Shown here: one piece after another, positions 57,780 to 64,000 of the stretch
Numbering within the stretch: position 1 is the first letter of the stretch
Layout: every line of letters begins with the position of its first letter
Origin: Taxillus chinensis
Taxonomy: Eukaryota; Streptophyta; Magnoliopsida; Santalales; Loranthaceae
Reading direction: 5' to 3'
Length of the DNA: 64,000 bases
NCBI GenBank assembly: GCA_023512835.1
Contig: CM042086.1
Span: 9,029,799-9,093,798, forward strand
Notes under the pieces: model-generated
The model's database searches: none
The model's input: only the letters and a program-made list of their open reading frames with translations
What the model was told of the DNA's origin: nothing
Made by a program: the position numbers and the translations under genes

Positions 57780-58115
57780 TTAGCAGCAATGGTATTTTGC
57801 CGCAGCATGGCAGCAGCAACAACCAGATTTATCATAACAGCAACAATATTAAAGTGGCAGGGGACATGGATTTGAGCTGGCCTTTAGTAGGAGCCCATGT
57901 AGGAGCAATCTTACGGTCATCCAAATAATCAGAACACTACCGGTAATTACAATGCCCTTCAGCAGCACCCTCTTTCAGGTAATCATAATATTCAGGACCC
58001 TAGTGTTCTCACGCTTAACCAAAACAACTTTCGAACTCATGGTGAGTGCAGCTTTTTTGTGACGGATTCACAGAATAATTCACTTCTTCCGATTATTAAT
58101 CAGGTTTTCTTCATA
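57780..58115 (+). pseudogene. Exon-like Asn/Gln-rich remnant
   Basis: Not recognised. Plus-strand frames here read as Asn/Gln/Ser-rich peptide (SSNGILPQHGSSNNQIYHNS; then LQQHPLSGNHNIQDP and LTLNQNNFRTHG), with composition like low-complexity parts of plant regulatory proteins. Frames change near 57,940, and GGTGAGTG at 58,037-58,044 could be a splice donor. It may be a decayed exon of a neighbouring gene or chance; no known domain is seen. Confidence 0.3.
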
Positions 58116-59495
58116 TAGTACAGTAATTTTATTTTGGCTAGACTTAGAGAGTAATAATATGTACTACGAAGATAGCGGTTTTCAGTTTTGAAATTTATAA
58201 TTAATAATAATATTCTTCAAAGTTTTTGAGTTCATGAGCTGATAGCAAAAATAAAGTAAATAATCTGCAAACTGCTCCAGCGGGATTTATTAACAATTAA
58301 TAACGTTAGAAACAATGGCTACGTAACGGCGGCAAAGGCCAATCGACATACAAATCCAAAGCTATTTTGGAGTGTAGCATATCTGCATGTTAACTTAACT
58401 TTTAGTAATCAATAATATCGCTGACATCATTTTTTCACTCCCATGGATTGGATTATATATATATATATATACATATACATATACAGACAGACCTCTGAGG
58501 AGAGGCGTTCGATAGTATAGGAAAATAATCCCAAATCGGTTAGAGATACCCGTCTCCACCACCATCCGCCGCGCAAAACCATCCCCCCCCCCCCCGCGCG
58601 CGACCTCCCCACTCTCCTCCCCATGCACACGACCACCCCACCCCACGACTGCTGATCTCCCCCCGCGCACATGCCCCCACGGCCGCCGCTGCCAGATTTC
58701 TCCGTCGTGACTAAAAACGAAAACAGTTTTTGAAAAAACACACACGAAACAAAAAATTATTTTAAATTTGACAAAAAAAACACACAATACTCAATGTTTT
58801 CAAATATATTTTTTTTAAAACATAAAACAAAAAATACACCAAACATATCCAAATTTGAAAGTCAATGATATTGCACCGCAAAAGTACAAGAAAAAAAATG
58901 CAAATGCTCTTAGATTTATTCATCAAGGGATAAGAAAATTTATCTAATTATAACTAAACCCAAAGCTCTAAAATTATATCAAGGGATTTAATTCATTGGT
59001 GGCGGGTGGGTTTGAGGTCCCATGAGAAGCACAATTCATGGGCTCATAAGTTTGTTTTGGAAATTCACTCCTCAGTCCTCAGTCCTCACACGCCAGCCTT
59101 TATTTTTTATTAGTTTTAGTTTGGCAGTTATAATATAGTTTATTTATTTATTTTTTGATAAGTACTTAGCTGTTATAATATAATTTATATTTGACATACT
59201 ATTGGTTTTGGTGTTTACATTCAGGAACAACGCATTGTGTGAAGAAAATCGAAGAACCAATTGAAAGCGTGCTAACCAAGTTCACAAAATACCACAATTT
59301 GAACACACGGGATAAACCAAATTTTAAAAGTGTACCCAAGGAGGCAGGAGCTATATACATAACAAAACGAAGGGAAGGTAGGCAAGAAACTTGTACCTAC
59401 AAGGCTTTATGCTTCTTCTAAGTCAATATGTTATCAACAAAAATATGACTGGAAAAGTTACACTAAAAGGGAAAGATGGGGAAGGAAGCCAGAAT
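58116..59495. other. Intergenic sequence with simple repeats
   Basis: AT-rich, with (TA)n at 58,456-58,471, a C run at 58,583-58,595 followed by GCGCGCG, and A-rich stretches. It should include the 3' flank of the FtsZ2 copy (minus strand). No gene supported. Confidence 0.6.
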
Positions 59496-62239
59496 TCAAG
59501 CTCTTGGATAGTACGATCGTCCTTTCTTCTTCAAGAACTCTGGAATCTCCACAGAAGTGCAGTGACTGAAAGAGGAAGTTTGCCGATTGATTCCAATGGA
59601 GATGTCCTGACCAACCTCACTTGCCTGCATTTTTTTTACCATAGGGCAGTGATAATAGGGATGATTGGGAATCTCCAAGCCTAAGTGTTTCTACAGTGTG
59701 TTTCTATGTTGAGAGAGAGAGAGGGAGAGGGAGAGGGAGAGTTGATACCTGAAGAGGGCTGGCATCATTTTCTTCCTGCCGTTTGAATCCAGTGGCGATT
59801 AAAGTAATACTGACCTGAGTGCAGTGAAGTGGAAAGTTTATGCCTCTCCGGGCATTGTTCAAGCTAAAAGTTTTTTTACTTTGCTTAATGTAATCAACTA
59901 ACCTGTCCGCTTAAAGAATGATCTATAACTGCCCCAAATATTAAGTTGGTACAAGGGTCCACAAGGTCATATATAACCTCCGCTGCTGCATCCACCTGCG
60001 AGAAATCCCAAGACAGGAATAGATTGGAAATAGACGCAAAAATCAAACCAGGAAAAAACATGACAGAGACAGCCAAAGAATATTAGAAACAATAGATAGA
60101 CTTCTAAAATCTAAAAGTCCAATTCATGTCTAGACTATAGAAAAAGTAATAACAAAATTTCAGGCCAAATGACAGGAGCAAAATTATTGTCCCATTCACA
60201 ATTTTTGGATGCAAATCAGGCTAGACGAGGAAGAGAAACCATTAAATCAACAGTCCAGATTTGCTAAATTCTTTCAAACTAAAATTTTAGTATGAAAATA
60301 ATCAAAATTAACATCAGTTTGTGAGGTGAAGGATTAACTCGATAAACAGTAGAAATTTCTACACAATCAATTTTGTTGGCGTACAGACTATAAGGTTCAA
60401 CAACAGGGAAATAACACTACTAGTAAGAATAACATAAACGTTAATAGGAGGATAATTTTATGCCTAAAAACATTAAACACAATACAATGTAATGAATGTA
60501 TAATTTTATAGTGTGACAAGACATGACAAAAAAATTACACTACATGTAATATTGACCATCTATCTAGCTTGAGAAAAATATCAACCCTTTCCCTAGTGTA
60601 GTGGATTGGGTTTCAGGTTCCATCATTGCTTAGGGTTGGCTCTCATATGAATAACAGTTTAGATATGTAGAGTAATTATATCAGATTCGAACATTACATT
60701 CATAACATAGCATACATAGTATAATTATCCGTAATAATAATATAGATCTAGCCAATCAGAAGAATTAGAAAACACGAAGTGGGGTCGTGTGGGATATGAG
60801 AGAGAGAGAGAGGGGGGGGGGGGGGGGGGAGAGCTACCTCATACAGAGTTAAATCACTACCACCAGTTATATTCCAGACAATACCAGTAGCCCACTAACA
60901 TAACAATGTCAAGTAGAGGTGACTGAATGGCATTTAGTGCAGCATCTCTTGCCCTGGTCTTCCCTACAGAAAATGAGCAACACCACAGATAAAAATATAG
61001 GAATCTGAATAGCGATTGGGATCCTAGTAGAGCAACATGTAGAGGTTTCTTCTGGTAATACGTTAATAATCCAAGCCAACAATCCCATTGCAGAAAAATC
61101 CAAAACTTGACAATGCTGAAAACCATTCGATTTTATTTATTTATTTATTTATTTTTGCATTTGGTGGGGGGGCAACGTTTTCCGATAATGATAATAAGGG
61201 AACACGGTTGTCCATTGTCAGGGGAAATTAACTACTTAGTGGTAATTTCAAGCATTGCACCTGACTTCACCATTTTTATACAGACAAGTTGAAGTATCAT
61301 AGGTTGTTGGGTAATGTTCCTTTTTGTAATTACCAGTTGCAGTTCCTGTCCCCATCAACGAAGAGCCAGCAATTTCCATTATAGCTCGTACATCGGCAAA
61401 ATCCACATTTACTAGCCCAGGGATCTGTCATCGAGTAAATTCAACACCATCATAATAAACAAGAAACTATCTACCAAGCTACCAGATGAAAAGAGTGAGA
61501 GGGGCCAGCAGCAAAAGAATCCAATAAAGATGTAAACCCAATGCATTACTCCCTCTACCAACAGAATACTTCCACATTTTTTACTGCACATACGGTAAAT
61601 AAATTTACATGTGCGGGGTTATGTGCTACCTGTAATGCAATAGGAGAAAATTCAAAGGCCCAAGTTGCTTAACAAATAGCACAAAATAAAAGTTTGTCTT
61701 AAAACATAATCAGTGAAGTCTTATAACATATATTATAAACATTTTGGCCCACCAGAATAATGAAAGCAGTTGCTTCATCATCATCCACTTTAACACCTTC
61801 CTCGTAGCACACACAATGTTATTACCATGATCATCGAGGAATTTGATGGTATCAAAGTTCACTACAACGAATAATGTGAAGATAGTGTGAGGAAAGAGCG
61901 TACATACACTTTTTTTATGTCTAAGACTATCAATAGAAATAACTCATTAGTCTTTATCATTTTACCACAAACAAATACCTCAAATTTTTGGTTTCTGTTT
62001 TCCTCAAGAGGAAATAAAAGGATTCATATAGATTAAATACTCATTCAAGTTCATTAGGTATTCCCCAATCCCCATACCGTGCTTATATCAGATATGCCAT
62101 GAACACCTTGTCGAAGTATATCATCAGCCAGGTTGAATGCTTCTGTTACAGGGGTGGACTGTGAAACTGCTGTTAACAGCTTGTCATTTGGAATGACAAT
62201 CAGCGTGTCAACATTGTCTCTCAAAGCTGCAATTCCTTC
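59496..62239 (-). pseudogene. FtsZ2: 5'-truncated FtsZ2 (plastid division GTPase), six exons
   Basis: Six minus-strand exons with GT/AG borders: 62,239-62,078 (EGIAALRDNVDTLIVIPN, LADDILRQG), 61,424-61,334 ([11 protein letters not shown], the catalytic-loop region), 60,963-60,838 (KTRARDAALNAIQSPLLDI), 59,995-59,903 (EVIYDLVDP, IFGAVIDHSLSGQ), 59,814-59,749 (VSITLIATGFKRQEE) and 59,624-59,496 (IPEFLKKKGRSYYPRA-stop). FtsZ2 builds the stromal Z-ring; the C-terminal IPEFLKKK-type peptide, which binds ARC6, identifies FtsZ2 rather than FtsZ1. The exons for the transit peptide and the GGGTGTG nucleotide-binding half are absent; a PPR gene lies there instead. The third exon is 126 nt where the frame requires 125, and the DIGIERA motif is scrambled to DIVMLV, causing early stops. 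Most likely a partial duplicate. Confidence 0.85.
60798..60832. repeat. (GA)n(G)n simple repeat in FtsZ2 intron
   Basis: Seven GA units then an 18-base G run, ending about six bases beyond the donor site of the third exon. G-run length may be unreliable. Confidence 0.9.
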
Positions 62240-62418
62240 CTGAGCATGAACAAATACCATGCAAGTTATGGCACAAGCCAGAAACAATAAGAAGCAAAAG
62301 TGAACTGGCAAAGTCTTATCTGAGTCACCTATGATGCTGTATACATAGCTTGACAGTCGCCATCTGTGGAAAATGCCAATCTCCGAAGGATACAAGTTAC
62401 CTAGCTTTCCACCACCAA

Positions 62419-63868
62419 TTATGATCCTGAATCAACATATAATGCTCTAAATCTTGTTGAATATTGCAAATAAACGTCATATGCCTTATCAAGGTTTCCC
62501 ATTTTGCAGTACTTCTTCATAAGAACTTGAAATGGAACATGATCCATAGCTAAACCAGATCTTAGCACTTTAGCCAAAAGATTTTCAGCCTCCTTCATGT
62601 TACCTCTCATACAATGACATCTAATTAGCTCTGTGTAAGTTATTATATCTGGATCATAACCTCCTCGCAGCATTTCATCGTGCAGCTGGAGCGCAAGATG
62701 AATATGGCCACCACAACAAGCAGCACCGATCAACATATTATAAGTGACATCATCAGGGAAAATTCCATTTGAAAGCATTTCTGCCTTTAGAGAATAAGCA
62801 TCACAGACACTTCCTTCTTTAATCTGCACATAGATTAAGGCATTATATGTGTACAAATTTGGCTTAATACCAAATGCTAACATCTTATCTCTAACAGAAA
62901 AGGCGCTGTTAAGATCTACATATCTCCCACAACCATCAATCACAACATTCCATATCAAAACCTCTGGCACCATGGAGTTCTCTAACATTAAATTAAGAAG
63001 CTTGCATGCTCTCTTAACATCACCGTGAATACATAGACCTTGAATAATCAATTTATAAGAGATTTGATCCGGGAAAACACTCATCCTCGTCATAACACCA
63101 AGAACATAGCAAGCCTCGTCAAATTTTCCATCTTTGCAAAGATAACTTATGAGGGTATTGTACGTAAAAACATCAGGAAGAAAGCCTCTTTTAAGCATGT
63201 CACAAGAATATCCATATGAAAGGTTTATGAATCCATTCAAACAAAATCCACGGATAAGGACATTATATGCAACAACATCTATTTGGCTTTTTTCTTCTTG
63301 GAAGATCTCACGCCAAACGTAGATAGCTTGAACCATATCTCCTTTCTTAAAACAACCATCCATAAGTATGGTAGAAGTGATCAAGTTTGGTTTTGATTTG
63401 GCATGGTGATCACCTAATATCTTCCCAAGAAGCTTCCTTGATTCCTCCACCAAACCTCTCTTGCATAGTGCATGCACAAGTATGTTACAAGTAACTCTGT
63501 TTGGCATGATACCACTGTTAGCCATACTAGAAAAAAGATACAGAGCTTTATCCACATTATTAATACGACAATAACTGTTTATGAAAGTGTTGTAAGTGGC
63601 ACAATTAGGACTTGGACTGAATTCTAACATTTCTCTGATGAGGTTGTCTGCAACCTCCAAGTATCCACTTTTGCAGAGTCCATTGAGAAAGTAATTGTGT
63701 GTAAACACATCAGGAAGAATGCCCTTCTGTATCAATTCATTTCGAAGCCATAGAGCTTCTCGTGACTTTCCCTCTGCACACAAATTCCTAATTGTTTCTA
63801 AGTGCTCACTGTAATCAGATTCCAAACAGCAACCCTTGAGGTCGATTTCTGCTAGTGAGACACTTTCC
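62419..63868 (-). CDS. P-class pentatricopeptide repeat protein, 3' exon
   Basis: Continuous minus-strand frame of about 483 codons ending in TAA at 62,419. There is no ATG at its apparent start: codon 63,825 is TTG and the frame stays open upstream (ESVSLAEIDLKGCC) to a splice acceptor (TTAATTTTACAG) at 63,869. It is therefore a terminal exon whose 5' exons lie outside the window. It holds about twelve 35-residue P-type PPR motifs plus a partial first one (for example DVFTYNTLISYLCKDGKFDE, NLYTYNALIYVQIKEGSVCD), with no E, DYW or LAGLIDADG domain. P-class PPRs bind organelle RNA one base per motif and act in processing, stability or translation. Targeting cannot be judged because the N-terminus is missing. 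The stop codon is only 180 bp from the first FtsZ2 exon. Confidence 0.9.
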
Positions 63869-64000
63869 CTGTAAAATTAATGACAAAACCATAAGATGCA
63901 TTATATAAAAGGATGTAGATCATATAAATTCCACTTAAAGTATTCAACCACACTGGTAAAGAAATATTCATCCCATCCCAGTAAATAAACAATGTGAAAC
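63869..64000 (-). other. Intron of the PPR gene (partial)
   Basis: AT-rich sequence ending on the minus strand in GTCATTAATTTTACAG, a good acceptor. The donor and upstream exon are beyond the window. Confidence 0.6.

Noticed and set aside
58395..58787. 130-codon minus-strand frame rich in Gly/Arg/Val
   Set aside because: It is driven by a C run and GC-rich simple sequence, with no domain and no homologue recognised.
59496..62239. Bacterial or organelle-derived FtsZ contamination
   Set aside because: The coding parts are split by GT/AG introns and carry the plant FtsZ2-type C-terminal peptide.
63825..63825. Start of the PPR protein at this position
   Set aside because: The codon is TTG, the frame stays open upstream, and a splice acceptor lies at 63,869, so this is an internal position of an exon.

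Overview
The window is nuclear DNA of a flowering plant. It is dominated by old, broken LTR retrotransposons, with one island of ordinary nuclear genes at the right end. The plant assignment rests on a P-class PPR gene, intron-split exons of a plastid-division FtsZ2 gene, and plant-type Ty3/gypsy and Ty1/copia elements. I cannot name the species. No bacterial genes, CRISPR array, rRNA or tRNA gene was seen.

Region by region. 1-14.6 kb: pieces of one Ty3/gypsy family (called A here; about 1.7 kb LTRs, initiator-Met-type primer site, gag with few pol remains). They lie in both orientations, mixed with an unclassified 2.2 kb block (7.77-9.96 kb) rich in GACTC/GAGTC palindromes and with the 3' part of another LTR (family C). 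14.6-18.1 kb and 56.8-57.1 kb: two halves of one minus-strand Ty1/copia element. 18,077-56,798: a 38.7 kb insertion splitting that copia integrase gene, flanked by a perfect 5-bp duplication (CTTGT). This block is a giant element of the Tat/Ogre-like gypsy type (B1). A second copy of the same family (B2, 24,297-43,180) sits inside its gag gene, with its own perfect duplication (CACAC). A solo family-C LTR (50,628-52,851) sits in the tandem-repeat 3' region of B1. 57.1-59.5 kb: mostly non-coding, with one exon-like remnant. 59.5-64.0 kb: a 5'-truncated, frameshifted FtsZ2 copy, then the 3' exon of a PPR gene, both on the minus strand.

Each Tat element reads: LTR (about 3 kb, with a dense WRKY-type W-box cluster and a CGAAGCC minisatellite), primer site, extra ORF1, gag, protease, G-patch, a short intron, reverse transcriptase, RNase H, a second (archaeal-type) RNase H, integrase, and a 3' untranslated region holding a 37-bp satellite-like array, then polypurine tract and LTR. 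The intron is the most informative detail. In both copies a stop codon closes the protease frame exactly at a GT donor, and joining it to the AG acceptor 181-182 bp downstream reopens the frame into the reverse-transcriptase ORF.

Both Tat copies carry many stops and frameshifts. Some are CpG-decay stops. Many of the length differences between copies fall at CCWGG/CAG-like motifs, so part of the damage may be sequencing or assembly error rather than biology. The nesting order is copia, then B1, then B2 inside B1 and the family-C LTR inside B1.
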